A stretch of 64,000 nt of DNA, from NCBI RefSeq assembly GCF_000002875.2, contig NC_009405.2:466928-530927 (forward strand). Direction: 5' to 3'. The stretch comes from Leishmania infantum JPCM5. Taxonomy: Eukaryota > Euglenozoa > Kinetoplastea > Trypanosomatida > Trypanosomatidae. The notes under the pieces were generated by a model. That model saw only the letters and a list, made by a program, of their open reading frames with translations, was not told the DNA's origin and did no database searches. Every line of letters starts with the position of its first letter. Positions within the stretch are counted from its first letter, which is position 1. This document shows positions 44,001 to 53,530 of the stretch, one piece after another. The position numbers and the translations under genes are program-made.

Positions 44001-44816
44001 CGCCAACGCCAGCACGGCGCGGCTGTGCCCGGTGAAGGTGTGGATGTTGGCCTCGGTGTTCTCCTGGCCAGGCAGCGACTCGTACGGGTCCCACGCTCGC
44101 ACTGTGCCGTCGTCACTACCGGAGAAGATGACGGCACCTGTGGGTCCGTTGTACAGGACAAGGCAGCGAACGCCGCCGCTGTGGCCGTGCAGACTGCGCT
44201 GGAGCTGGGCGTTACAATCGGTCGGGTCCCACTGGCACAACTTCCAGTTTCCACCCCCTGTAAAGACGGATCCCTCGACCTCGATCATGCAGTTCAATCC
44301 GCCGCCGTGCGCCATCATCTCCTTGAGCAGGTCCGTGTTCTTGGCGCTGTACACGTGCAGGTAGCCGTCCTGGAACCCAGCCCACACCACATCCTCGCTC
44401 GGGAGGTACAGGAGGGAGATGCAGTAGGAGCCCTCGCGGCCCGGCAGCTCCTTCAGTGGGGTGCCCTTGGGTAAAGAACGAATGCAGAGCGTTCCGCTGT
44501 ACTCGGCTGTCCACATGACGCGGTCGTTCACAGGGGCGATGCAGCGCACCGCTGCGGCCACAGAGTACGTGGGGTTCACATCTGCTACGTATACCGTGTC
44601 TTCCAAACGCCTGCTCTTCGAGCGCACGCCGTTTGCAGAGGTCGACATCAAACGGCTGCTGCTGTGCGGCGACTGCGCGCGTGGAATCATGGAGAGGGAA
44701 AAGCTGTTGCGCGTCGGGGTCACGGAGCTTGTGCAGCGCGGGGTGGACTCTGTGTGCGCCTTGTACAGCTGCTGGTGCGACGGCGACTCCGCCCGGGGAG
44801 TGGAGCGGTAGATCAT
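41028..44816 (-). CDS. WD40 + coiled-coil + FAZ1-like domain protein
   Basis: 1262 residues from the ATG at 44814-44816. Residues ~1-75 are disordered. A WD40 propeller occupies ~75-410, with blades such as VFTGGGNWKLCQWDP, VIFSGSDDGTVRAWDP and LWSAGEDLTLRVWDMRS. Coiled coil follows (~465-610). A globular FAZ1-like domain lies at ~674-765 (LSRRFKGGNWSYIMEEKP, then LVAEVEVVHPANVP, then FPALMRL). A second long coiled coil runs to the C-terminus and contains two copies of a 30-residue unit DHEALxxYLHEQLKPxxSRL. The domain also appears in the protein at 29405-33751, and the propeller in the protein at 37248-39053. The combination suggests a flagellum-attachment or basal cytoskeletal scaffold; this is inference from domain type only. 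Confidence 0.94.
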   Translation of the reverse strand: MIYRSTPRAESPSHQQLYKAHTESTPRCTSSVTPTRNSFSLSMIPRAQSPHSSSRLMSTSANGVRSKSRRLEDTVYVADVNPTYSVAAAVRCIAPVNDRVMWTAEYSGTLCIRSLPKGTPLKELPGREGSYCISLLYLPSEDVVWAGFQDGYLHVYSAKNTDLLKEMMAHGGGLNCMIEVEGSVFTGGGNWKLCQWDPTDCNAQLQRSLHGHSGGVRCLVLYNGPTGAVIFSGSDDGTVRAWDPYESLPGQENTEANIHTFTGHSRAVLALAVVPHASQLWSAGEDLTLRVWDMRSLSCLAVCRGNHTAPISNLMVVESRVWSADKHGHILIWDIATRSLLQDLSERVPYYGLEKGMVLAMQKVQPTTAYKVWTASSNGVLQCWNAETVPIIFDDVPVFGSVFKAPSAGPAAPQVITAGIGRSASATPAVGTSADVVCSSAVTLASSNNYRDTLSSSHSKDNLPVSAPTTQVQEYIRSLQDELEATKRDAKLNYEKYRMEAQCEIETQQLLAQENDRLRGLVQELEKRAGEPPEGLDAPVQVPQGAASHHMMEEEVARLQSVLIDTQRQLDEALERQLELEAELDRYKPASSSLHMSSMAISPKSAAPDPYRQFMRQDGMAKLPSTVDDACSDSHFSSVSPSGPVNTSTNPLNAFLFMSCQDDGESASHAGVPVEHTRLSRRFKGGNWSYIMEEKPHELRSTFIADFCAGVGVAPTQLERVDLSLGSLVAEVEVVHPANVPSAELERRMQTYRFPALMRLHTDAFTAAKTPADTAVATINDLQRQLAMAQEQRRVQPSPEPQQPSSNDNSCHSEGRISASEWQRLKDQNNTLRDTLQRQIKLINDLKNESAEKDVKLADARAHLQDAEKRLQEAQEQQQDRTPRASRQRALNSTGAYTENYGRDPPHVDGTARKEASEFERMGELVAVPLAQEMVAAAGRARLPPTAVGAGDDDDHEALKRYLHEQLKPMVSRLKREQGELQLDNGNMKKRIEELTAQVQQQQKQLESERQKKAPVSPVVASEASDEEVQKLREDHEALNNYLHEQLKPTISRLKREKGELQLDLSRSREDLQRACDMYDGAAAALEEEHVREEKMGEAMEALRKALEAEQLKNQTSREEAAAAAASNDSHAASSATCQGFEILTGRPTQPTQLRSCGGSAEPRKEDAEKDPLDKLVALNLDLSVRLADAETVIAQLQNSLACSSSQMAEQRDETRRLLSKIQQYQQSGTRSPNSSGAGRCSSIDNVVSSASPSKSPSQNRQ
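41625..41714 (-). repeat. 90-bp intragenic repeat, copy 2
   Basis: Encodes DHEALNNYLHEQLKPTISRL and the following KREKGELQLD. It is nearly identical to 41865-41954 and offset by exactly 240 bases, so it stays in frame. Confidence 0.9.
41865..41954 (-). repeat. 90-bp intragenic repeat, copy 1
   Basis: Encodes DHEALKRYLHEQLKPMVSRL and KREQGELQLD, the first of two in-frame copies inside the C-terminal coiled coil of the WD40/FAZ1-like protein. Confidence 0.9.
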
Positions 44817-44884
44817 GGTCGGCTAAAGGGTTTTGCGACTGAGTGCTGGTGCTGAAGCGGCTTCCTTCTTCTTGTATGCGCGTG

Positions 44885-44905
44885 CTCGAGACGGAAGAGA
44901 GAAAT
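44885..44905 (-). promoter_or_regulatory. Predicted trans-splice acceptor for the WD40/FAZ1-like gene
   Basis: The transcript reads a TTTCTCTCTTCCGTCTCGAG tract here, a pyrimidine run ending in AG at 44885-44886, about 68 bases before the ATG. An alternative AG occurs in the next 20 bases. Confidence 0.4.
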
Positions 44906-46479
44906 ACAAGCGCGAAGACACGCTGGCAAGGCGCGCGCACACGCCCAGATCGAGGTGGAGGGTCTCACGTGGGAGAAGGAAAACGGACTGGACACCAGAA
45001 GAGGGGGGGGAGAAGCCGTGGAGAAGGGCCTTGCGGAATAATAGGAGGCGTTGAGGTTGTGGATGCGTGAAGAGATGGCTTCGACAGGCAACTGCGTTAG
45101 AAGGAATGGGAGGGCCTGCGTGTGTTTTTTTTTTGGGGGGGAGAGTCGGGAGAGGAGATGGGCGCTGCGGCTATGCATACACACATATACATATATACGA
45201 CTCTATATGTGATGAGGGATATGGAAGGTCAACGGGAAAGGCCTCCCGGCAAACACACACACACACAGACGTTGCTCAGGCAGGGGATGTGCAGTCCTGC
45301 TTCGATGGGTAAGCAACGTCAGGCGCAGCGCGGGCGAGGGGCGCTGCTGTGGAAGAGGACGAGACTCCGCTGGAACAGTCTGTCCACCACACACACACAA
45401 GTACCGACGAGCGCACACGTGAGTGAGCTGATCTGCAAAGCCACGTAAGGAGACGCGTGAAGACGTCGAGGTGCCGGCGCCCAAAACGTGTGTTTGTGTG
45501 TGCGTGTGTGCGCGCAAGGATGCGATGCCTAAGAGGGGAGGGGGTGATGATACAAGCAGGAGACAACGGTATACACAGACGGATGCACACTGTGGAGAAG
45601 GAGGGAGAAACCAAACTCGGGAGAGGGTGAGGAAAGGGACGAACCGTTGTAGAGATAGCATCAACGACGGACTGCAGAGTAGGGAAGGGGAGGGGCGAAG
45701 GAGCAGTCGTACACCCACCCCCACACAGACGTATGGCCCTGTGTTGATTGCTTCTCACCCATCACACAAGCCCAACGCCGCATCATGCGCCCCTTCCATA
45801 CTTGCCTGACTCGACCACGTTGTCTTCTTCTGCGCTATGCGGGGACTTCAAGGCAGAGCGGAGGGACTGCCCATTGACGAGCGTGGCGCGCGCGCTCAAG
45901 TGTTCCTCATCCTTTTTTGTTCACCATAGGGATAGTTTGCTCGACCTTGGCGTGCCCCCTTTTCTATTTTTCCTATCCGGCGTGTCAGCGCTTGCTTGCA
46001 GGAAGTGCTTGTTGCCCCGCATGTGCGGACATGTGTGTGTGTGTATGTGTGATGGCTGGTTCACTTGGTAGTGCGTGGAAGCAGGTGCGTGTGCCCTGAG
46101 GCACATGCTCGAGGCAACGCGCAAGCCCACAACAAGAAGAGCCCCACGGTTCGCTACATGAAACACATATACATCAGGAGAAGGACAGGCACAGATATGC
46201 GACACGCACTCCTCAGCACATCATCACACATACCCCCCCCCCCCCACGCACACACGCACGTGCAGACACAAGCGGGACGGCGTGGGTCCGGAAAAGGGGG
46301 CGGAGTGAGGGCGAAAAAGGAAAGCTACAATCAAAGACAAGCACAAAGAAAGAGGTGAAGGAAGCGAATACCTCACCCACTGTGCAGAGAGACACAGGCC
46401 GGCCGCGACAGAGTCGAGCAGACAGTGGGAGAGCGGCACGCAAGGGTGTATACACGTGTATATATACCTTACCTACCAC

Positions 46480-46800
46480 GTGGGTACATGTTGCCGCCAT
46501 ATAACAGAACGTGAGCTTCACACCACTTGGCCCTGCCACACAGACCCCACCTCGCGTGGGGCCATGGCAGCCGTCGACACACGCCAGTCCAGCAAGGCGC
46601 CGACGCAGTCATCGGAGCACAGCCTCTGCCTCGACCTCTACCCATAGCCCCTCGCCATTTCTTAGGTTGCGTCACAGACGCTCCCCCACTATACCGGCGA
46701 CCACCTGGGGCATACCCCTCGCAGCAGCACTCAGGCTTCCACAGCCAGTAGGCAGTGTGAGGGCCGGGCGAGATACGCTCGAATCAGGTTGACACTATGC
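46480..46800 (-). mobile_element. Possible SIDER-like short degenerate retroposon
   Basis: About 320 bases of GC-balanced, non-repetitive, non-coding sequence between simple-repeat blocks, in the presumed 3' UTR of the adenylate kinase mRNA. Leishmania SIDER1/SIDER2 elements are of about this size and usually lie in 3' UTRs. The wording on the minus strand (for example GGCGCCTTGCTGGACTGGCG) is reminiscent of SIDER2 as I recall it, but no second copy is seen in the window and no consensus was compared. Confidence 0.4.
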
Positions 46801-47985
46801 CTATCACATGGACGGTACAAAACTGTTCACTGTCGCAGGTGGCTCCAGCGCAACGCCTTCCACGACCCTGCCACCAACACGAGTGGTTTGGCATTGGGAA
46901 GGCTTGGGGGGGGGGGGCTGCTGGTCTTCCTCCCTCACACACGCAGAGAGTCGGGAGTGGGGGAGGTGAGGGGGATGCGGTGGTACTGGACCCTGCGATA
47001 TCACGCATTGAGGTGACTGGCATCATCAGGGTGGAGGGGGGGGGCGCGAAGCCAGCGGGAGAAGGAAGAAGGGTGAGAACAAAAAAATATAAAAAACATA
47101 CAAGCACATGTACATCATCATTAGCACACACACACACAGAAGAGAGGCGACGCGCTTTGGGGTCCGTTTCAGGTGGGCGGCGGGGGATGCGTGGATGGAT
47201 GAATGGATGGATGGCTGATGAAGGGATGGGAGGGAGGGAGGCCACACCGGTATGGTCTGCCTACAAAACGCTGCGAATAGCGTAGTTGGCAGCGCTATGA
47301 GGAAGGGGGAGATATGGTCGCTGGCGTAGCATGCGCGGTGCAATCAGTTCTCCTCTGCTTCTTCACTTCGTGTTCACTGCCGCCAATCGCCACGCTGGAG
47401 GCAGACCCCCCCCCCCCCAGCGCCATAGTTCTGTATCCCGCCGCCGCTGTCGCCGCCCTTCCCCACCTCCGCCCGCTATCCCTCGCTGAAGACACCTTTC
47501 TCTTTCGCTCGTACACCAGCCCGTGCGCTCGTCAGTCGGCACATGTGTGCACACTAAACCATGGAGAAGAGAGGAGAGAGAGGGGCACACACACGCACAC
47601 AACGGTCCATACGGAGAAACACGTGCAGAAGGCACCACCAACACCACGGCCAAGACCATCAGCAGCGGCCCCCACAACGGGTAGATGGCGCACGGAGGCA
47701 CACACACAGGCGCACAAAGGCATACGTATGGCCCTTGTGTGCGCGCGTGTGTGTAGGCGGGCCGCATTCTCTCTTTCTTTTCTACCATTTTTTGTTTTGT
47801 TGCTTTCCGTCGTCGTCTTCGGCTGAGCCGCTACATCAAGAGCATCCGGCCATGCAGTATTGTGCCACCTCGCTCGGCGGCGTCCGTCCTCCTCCGCCTT
47901 TCGCCCTCCGACACTTCTCTCGCATCCATGACTGCCTTCCTCCCTCTCGTTCTGTTTTTTACCTGCGCGTTTCGTTCTCTCTTGC

Positions 47986-48960
47986 CTACGCAACATCGTG
48001 GTTTTGGAGGTACTCGGTAATGTCCTTTGTGATGGCTGCCTCCGGTCGGTTCCCGTCGACGTGATACATGATGGATCCGTAGTAGTCCAGCAGACCCTCG
48101 ACCATTGAGTGGTATGTCTCCAGACGAGGGCCAAGCACCTCGCGGGTGTCATCGTCGCGGTGCTGCAGCCGCTCGAGCAGCACCGTGTCGTTCTCCGGCG
48201 GCGGGTTATACGTGAGGTGGTAGATGATGCCGGTGACCGGGTCGGTGCGACGGCCTTCGACGCGGCCGAACAAAACATCATCTGGGGTGTCGAGGACCAC
48301 AAAGATGCGGGGGCACAGGCCTGCGGCGTCCAGCGCAATCGCTTGAGAGCGGGTGCGCGGGAAGCCGTCCAGCAGCCACCCGTTCATCACCGCGTCCTCC
48401 TGCGTCAGTCGGTTGCGGATAATGCTGATGATGAGGCTATCCGGCACGAGCTCACCGCGCCGCATGAAGTTCTCGGCAATCTTGCCCAGGTGGGTGCCCT
48501 GAGCCACCTCGGCGCGAAGAAGATCGCCCGATGAGACATGCACTGGCTTCTTGCCAATCGTGCGCTTGTAATAGGAGCAGATATGGCGCGCCTGCGTGCC
48601 CTTGCCGCTTGCTGGCGGCCCAGCCAGGGCCACCCGCGGTGGCAGCGGCGAGGCCGTCAACTCATGCACATATTGGAGCGGCTTGGTTGGTTTGTCGGCG
48701 ATGATGCAACGCAAGATGTACTCCATCAGCTGCCCAATGTTGTTGTCCTTGATGTACGTGACCGTGTCCTCGGAGAGGCCGTCGTTGGAGGACATGAAAG
48801 GGACGGGGAATTTCATGGCCGACGTCGGACTGGTGGTGTCCGCGAAGGGGGTATCGGCAGCGGCGACATCGCAATTGGTAGTAACCGACTCCGAGGGGGC
48901 CGCCGCGGTGGTTGCATCCGCCGCGACAGGGGAGTTCGGCTGCTGGAGCTTGGTCGCCAT
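47986..48960 (-). CDS. AK: Adenylate kinase with N-terminal Dpy-30-like docking segment
   Basis: 324 residues from the ATG at 48958-48960. The frame is open further upstream, but that part encodes only Pro/His/Thr-rich repeat and is leader. Residues 1-60 are Ala/Thr/Ser-rich. Residues ~65-103 (YIKDNNIGQLMEYILRCII, then PTKPLQYVHEL) match the Dpy-30/RIIa dimerisation-docking pattern. The kinase follows: P-loop GPPASGKGTQ at 114, NMP-binding HVSSGDLLRAE, GWLLDGFPRTRSQA, and lid entry GRVEGRRTDPVTG, closing with RDDDTREVL and the final helices. The reaction is ATP + AMP to 2 ADP. N-terminally extended adenylate kinases in trypanosomes are flagellar, and Dpy-30 segments bind amphipathic helices of axonemal anchors, so axonemal location is likely but inferred. 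Confidence 0.95.
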   Translation of the reverse strand: MATKLQQPNSPVAADATTAAAPSESVTTNCDVAAADTPFADTTSPTSAMKFPVPFMSSNDGLSEDTVTYIKDNNIGQLMEYILRCIIADKPTKPLQYVHELTASPLPPRVALAGPPASGKGTQARHICSYYKRTIGKKPVHVSSGDLLRAEVAQGTHLGKIAENFMRRGELVPDSLIISIIRNRLTQEDAVMNGWLLDGFPRTRSQAIALDAAGLCPRIFVVLDTPDDVLFGRVEGRRTDPVTGIIYHLTYNPPPENDTVLLERLQHRDDDTREVLGPRLETYHSMVEGLLDYYGSIMYHVDGNRPEAAITKDITEYLQNHDVA

Positions 48961-50279
48961 ATTGGGATGACGGGAGACCGCGCTTACGCGTTGCCCTTCA
49001 ACTCTGTGAGCAGGCAGAGAGAGAGTGAGAGCAGGCGAAGCACTGAGGGCGCGAGGCGTGTGCGTGTGCGTGTGTGTGTGTGAGGGTATGTGCGAGAGGG
49101 CGTGCGGTGGTGGTGGCGGTGCTGCTGCTGCTGAATGCCGAAGAAGTTTGTCCAAAATAAACAATGGTGATTGGCAGGGCTGTGCTAGCGTGAAAGCAGG
49201 TGCGCGTGAGCTTATCGTGTGCCTGTGTGAGGGACGCAAGGTGGGACCGGGAGAGGGAGGGAAAGAGGGAGGGGCGGTTGGGTGTAGCGATGCCCGCACG
49301 TATCAGCCTTCACGATAGCAGCAGACGAGCGCAGCAAAGAAAAAAATTGCGGAGAGGACACGAGAGAAACAGCACAGAGGAGAGAAGAACGCGAGAAGGG
49401 GGCGCGATCTGAGTCTGTCCACGTGAGCAAGGACGTATACATGTAGGCGTATGTGGGTACATATATGTATATACGTGTGTAAGTGCGTGCGCATGTGTAG
49501 GCGAGTGTGGAGAAGCGCGCGCGAAACGCGCAGGCGCAAAAAAGAGGATGGGGAACGGAGAGAATGAGTCAGTGCCAGAAAGGGAGGATGAGGAGCGGAG
49601 AGGGGCCCGCGCACGGGCTCGGAGGGGAGAGATGGACAATGACCGGTGCCCACCTCTAAGCCGAGCACCGCGACCATGAAAAACAAATGCGCGCCTAGCT
49701 GGGCCGTATGCGGCCGTTGAATCTTGTCTGCATCCCTTTCGGCGCGCTGTCGGTTCGCTCCTTCGGTGGTGCTGCTGATCAAAGCCGTTCAGAGCAGCCC
49801 CTGCCCGCCCGCGCACACACACACACATACACACGAAGAGCAGAAGCAAACACGAAAGGATGTGGCGGTGGTGCTGGCAACAGCATACATGGTCGTCACG
49901 AGAAAAAAGGACGAGGATGTGCGCGGGTGCGGGCGCTTTACATGCAGGGAGGGGAGGGGGGACAACGAGCACAACCGTTGCGTCAACAAAGCAGAAGAGG
50001 AGGAGATACACAAGGCAGCGAGATGGGCAGGGCAGGGCGGGGGGGGGATGGGTGGGTGGGCTGTGCAACACATGTACAGCGGCGGTGGTCATCGTCAGTG
50101 AGTACACGTGATCCGACACGGGGGCGGGTTGGGAGGGGTATGGAGCGAAAAAGGAAAGGCAGCTATTAAAGGCAGCCAAGACGGTAGTCGGCAGAGAAGG
50201 CACACCACCTTGCAGCACCTGAGACAAGCTCGACTCGAGTTGCACACAAGAGTCGCACACCAAAACATTTGATAGCACG
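48961..50279. other. Spacer between LRR gene and adenylate kinase
   Basis: 1.3 kb with no supported gene apart from the splice acceptor listed. It contains a TA-rich palindromic stretch GTACATATATGTATATAC (49458-49475) in the presumed 3' UTR of the LRR gene. Confidence 0.55.
49004..49036 (-). promoter_or_regulatory. Predicted trans-splice acceptor for adenylate kinase
   Basis: The transcript reads CTGCTCTCACTCTCTCTCTG followed by CCTGCTCACAG. The AG of CACAG would be the spliced-leader acceptor, leaving a leader of about 43-45 bases before the ATG. This is the cleanest acceptor in the window and it supports the chosen start over the longer frame. Confidence 0.55.
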
Positions 50280-51776
50280 CTACAGCTCCTCGAGCCACAT
50301 AGGCACTGCATCGACATCCTCCTCCATACCACCACCACCGCCGCCGCCGCCAGCTGTTTCGGCGACAGCTTCAAGCCCCAACTCATCCAAGATGTTCGAG
50401 GCAGTCTTTAGCGGAGGAGGAGGGTAGCGCTCCACTTCCTCTTGCTGCTGCTGCTGCTGTGCTGCTGCTGCTGCTGAAGGCTCGGCGGCGTACAAAGCAA
50501 AGCCGTCCGCAGAAGTGGGGGACATGGGCGGCGACGCTGTCGAACGCAAACACGATACCGCGCACCGCGCATCAGCCCCGCTGCCCTCTTTCATGGGGTG
50601 GTCTGGAAAGGGCAACGTTTCTGCCACGGAGCCCGATCGCCAGTGCATTCCCATGGACCGCTGATCTGTATATGCGTTGACACTCAAGAGCGTGCCAGCG
50701 ACCCCGGCAGCGGGGCTGTTGTCGCTGTGATAGCCGTTGCCGTCCCTGACGTCCTTCAACTCCTCCGCCCCACCTGAAACGCTGTCATCGGCGCTGGCGT
50801 AATCGTGGGCAGGTTTTTGAAGGACATCCACGCCGATATCATCTTGGAGAAAGCAAGGAACGTCTGTCTCACGAGCCTCTGTGACGGCGACTGCTTCGAA
50901 ACCAACGGCGGCGTCGACCTTCATGCCGTCGCTGTGTTGCGGCTCGCCATTGTCGTCCATGAAAAAGTCGGCCGGGCTCCGTGCGAAGGGGTGCGCCGTA
51001 CCCGTGATCGGGGGGCCATCAAGGACAGGCACCTTTACACTCTCGGCATCCGCCGAGAACTGTCGTGGAGAGTCGGCCGCGCCGGATGTGTCTGCCACGG
51101 GACCCGACTCGCGTGTCACTACGCAACTGAGACTGCGTCGCTGCGAGCTGTGACCCAGCCGACGCGCCTCACGACGCGCCATGGCGTCCGTGATTCGCTG
51201 AAGGAGAGCCCTCTGCAACATCTCCGGCATGGCGGTGTCTTCGATGCCGATGTGGTCGATGTGAACATCTGCCGCATCACACCAGTACTCAGGGCAGCAA
51301 AGAGGCGACGCTGGCGCGCCAGATGGCGCGGCGGACGCGAGGGAATCAGCGCTTCTGCCCTCCACCTCACCAACACCGGGTAGCCGCGTGCCGTGTGTTT
51401 GCCTCACTGTGCGCAGCCCCTCACACCAGTGGACAAGGCACTTGCCACCCTGATAGGTGAGCAGGTTGCCGCGCAGCTCCAGTCGGCGCAGTGCGGAAAA
51501 GCCGCCGTTTGAAAAGCACAGCACCAGCTGCCGAATGGTTGCGTTGCCGAGGCTGTTGTGGCTGAGGTCGAGAGTGTGCAAGGTGTGCCGACACTCGCGT
51601 AGCACAGGTAAGAGCGCTACTAGCCCACGCGGCCCGATAAGGTTCGTGCTGAGGGACAATACCCGCAGCGGCATAGCTTGCTCGGCGGCGGCGAAGCAAC
51701 GGGCCAGCGCCGAGTTGGGCAGCACGGCGGCATCGCTACATGCCTGCTCGTACACGGCCACAAGAGTCGAGGACAT
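50280..51776 (-). CDS. Leucine-rich repeat (RNI-type) protein with acidic disordered tail
   Basis: 498 residues from the ATG at 51774-51776. Residues ~35-125 hold three or four LRRs of the ribonuclease-inhibitor kind: LRVLSLSTNLIGPRGLVALL, LHTLDLSHNSLGNATIRQLV and LRRLELRGNLLTYQGGKCLV. A short conserved-looking piece follows at ~170-200 (DHIGIEDTAMPEMLQRALLQ). The rest is a Ser/Asp/Glu-rich disordered region with an Ala then Gln run around residues 430-441, a helix ILDELGLEAVAE, a nine-Gly run and a final VPMWLEEL. The family is not recognised beyond LRR. The terminal acidic-hydrophobic motif looks like a short linear binding site. Confidence 0.9.
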   Translation of the reverse strand: MSSTLVAVYEQACSDAAVLPNSALARCFAAAEQAMPLRVLSLSTNLIGPRGLVALLPVLRECRHTLHTLDLSHNSLGNATIRQLVLCFSNGGFSALRRLELRGNLLTYQGGKCLVHWCEGLRTVRQTHGTRLPGVGEVEGRSADSLASAAPSGAPASPLCCPEYWCDAADVHIDHIGIEDTAMPEMLQRALLQRITDAMARREARRLGHSSQRRSLSCVVTRESGPVADTSGAADSPRQFSADAESVKVPVLDGPPITGTAHPFARSPADFFMDDNGEPQHSDGMKVDAAVGFEAVAVTEARETDVPCFLQDDIGVDVLQKPAHDYASADDSVSGGAEELKDVRDGNGYHSDNSPAAGVAGTLLSVNAYTDQRSMGMHWRSGSVAETLPFPDHPMKEGSGADARCAVSCLRSTASPPMSPTSADGFALYAAEPSAAAAAQQQQQQEEVERYPPPPLKTASNILDELGLEAVAETAGGGGGGGGMEEDVDAVPMWLEEL

Positions 51777-53530
51777 GGATCAGGGGGAGTGCAAAACATG
51801 CGAGGAAGAGAGATCCACGCATATACACACACGCGCTCAAATTTGCACTGCCTCTTATCGACCCGCGCTTTCCGTTATTCCGAGGACGGCGCGTCGATGT
51901 GTTTTGCAGCAGTGGAGTAGGCGGTGGAGGGGATATTGCTGACCACTGAAGAGACTGCGTGCACGCGTGTACGCGTGTGTGCGTCAGCAGGAAAGAGGGA
52001 GGAGGGGGGAGGGCAGACGCCGCTATTCGTTTTTTTTTTGCGGATGTGCCTGTGTACTCTACTCTTGCGGCCGCCTTGGACGTAGGCGGAATCGGCAGCC
52101 AACAGCGACGCACAGACGCACAGACACACACGCACACACAGCTGCATGAACACAGAGGAGAGCGAGAGGGAGACGAGGAGGGTGGAGGGGAAGACAGGCA
52201 CAAGTCGATAGTGATCACGACCACCGCACCAGTGAACAGGAAGGTAGAAGGGGGATGGGGAAGCGTGGTTGAGAGGGGCTGTCAGTGCCATATCCAGTCG
52301 CCGTGAGAAAACAGACCAACGCAGGGCCTCGAGTGCGTCTTCTCTCTTGCGTGTCCGAGCATTGAGTCCATCCAACACGCACACGCACACTTCCCTTGTA
52401 TTCACCTCTCGACTCGAATACACCATATATAGCCACAGAAGCTCACACCCATGACGGGTGTGCAGGCATGCGTGGCGGTGTTGGGGAAGGTCTGTGAGAG
52501 CTAGACATGAGAGATGAGAGGGAGGGCCCTCTGCACGCATGAGCGATCATGCACGCCTCTCATCCCCGCTGTCGCACAGGCTGCATCTACGGCGCACCAA
52601 TTTGACGTGTGTGTGTGTGTGTGTGTGGGCTCAAAAGAAGTGGCATCAACGCCGTGGTGCGGAAAAAATGGCGCTGTAGGAGGGAAAGTGAGGGAGAGAC
52701 CAAGCGTGATCGGGGGGCGGGGGTGGAGGGGAGGGGGAGCACGTCGGAGGCCCGCAACTTCAACAGGCGCCGCAGTCGCAGCTGTCACACACACACACAC
52801 ACATATATATATAGACGTATATACGGGTAGCACCTTCGCGGTTACAGAGAGGTAAAGGCGCGCAAGAAGAGCGCAATGCGATGGCAGAGAGGAGAGGACG
52901 AGGGGAGGTGAACGGCGAAGGCGGCGGCGCACCGAAGTGAAACGCATAACCAAAGCCGCCTTCTTGGCCGTCCGAGAAGGCGAAAGAAAAAGTTTCCGTG
53001 GCACAGTCAAGCACCTGGCACGAACGGAAAAGGGGCAACGACTGCCCCTCCTCCGTGCATACGCCACACAAACCCGCTCAAGGCGACTTTCACGTAGCAG
53101 ATCAACGCTGGTCGCAGGACAAGAAAGCCAGAGACGAGAGGAGACCCTTCCGTGAGGGAGACGCCGATCGGGGCCCGAAAAGGCGTGGACAACTACGCAG
53201 AGAAGAGGGAGGGAGGAGGAGGAGGGGGGGGCANCAACGAGTCGGCTGCCAGCGCTCTTGGGGAGGGAGCGGCAGCGGGGGGACGCAGAGTCGTCACGCG
53301 GAGCACCACCGAGGTTGGGCAAAATGACGCTCCACACAGATCGGTCGCGTCCTGTCTGTCCATGTTCTCAACAAGTCTTCGCAACAGCATCAGCGTGCGC
53401 CACGTACCTCGCCTCGCCCCTCTCCCCCATGCCCGCTGACGCTCTTCTTCTCTTTTCTCCTTTCTCCAGCCCGCTACCATCACCTGGTGCCATTGCCAGT
53501 GACGTAATGTGCGGCGCGCACGACAGAACC
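51777..53530. other. Spacer between helical-repeat gene and LRR gene
   Basis: 1.75 kb with no supported gene. TG run 52608-52627, CA/TA run 52785-52812, and an ambiguous base in a G-rich tract at 53234. It is the 3' region of the 835-residue gene and the leader of the LRR gene. Confidence 0.55.
53234..53234. other. Ambiguous base (N)
   Basis: A single unresolved base just after a GGA/G-run. It lies about 300 bases 3' of the stop codon of the gene ending at 53531, so no coding frame is affected. Confidence 0.99.

Larger units (their letters stand above)
44817..47985. other. Spacer: 3.2 kb, 3' of adenylate kinase
   Basis: No supported gene. Simple sequence with a poly-C run (46233-46245), a short palindrome GTGTATACAC (46446-46455) and a higher-complexity island at about 46480-46800 listed separately. 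The left end is the leader of the WD40/FAZ1-like gene. Confidence 0.55.

Noticed and set aside
48961..49299. N-terminal extension of adenylate kinase
   Set aside because: Encodes repeat-derived Pro/His/Thr sequence and contains the best splice acceptor of the window downstream of it.
52501..53337. 278-codon minus-strand frame
   Set aside because: It spans the ambiguous base, is made of Pro/Thr/Val/His repeats and lies in a 3' region.
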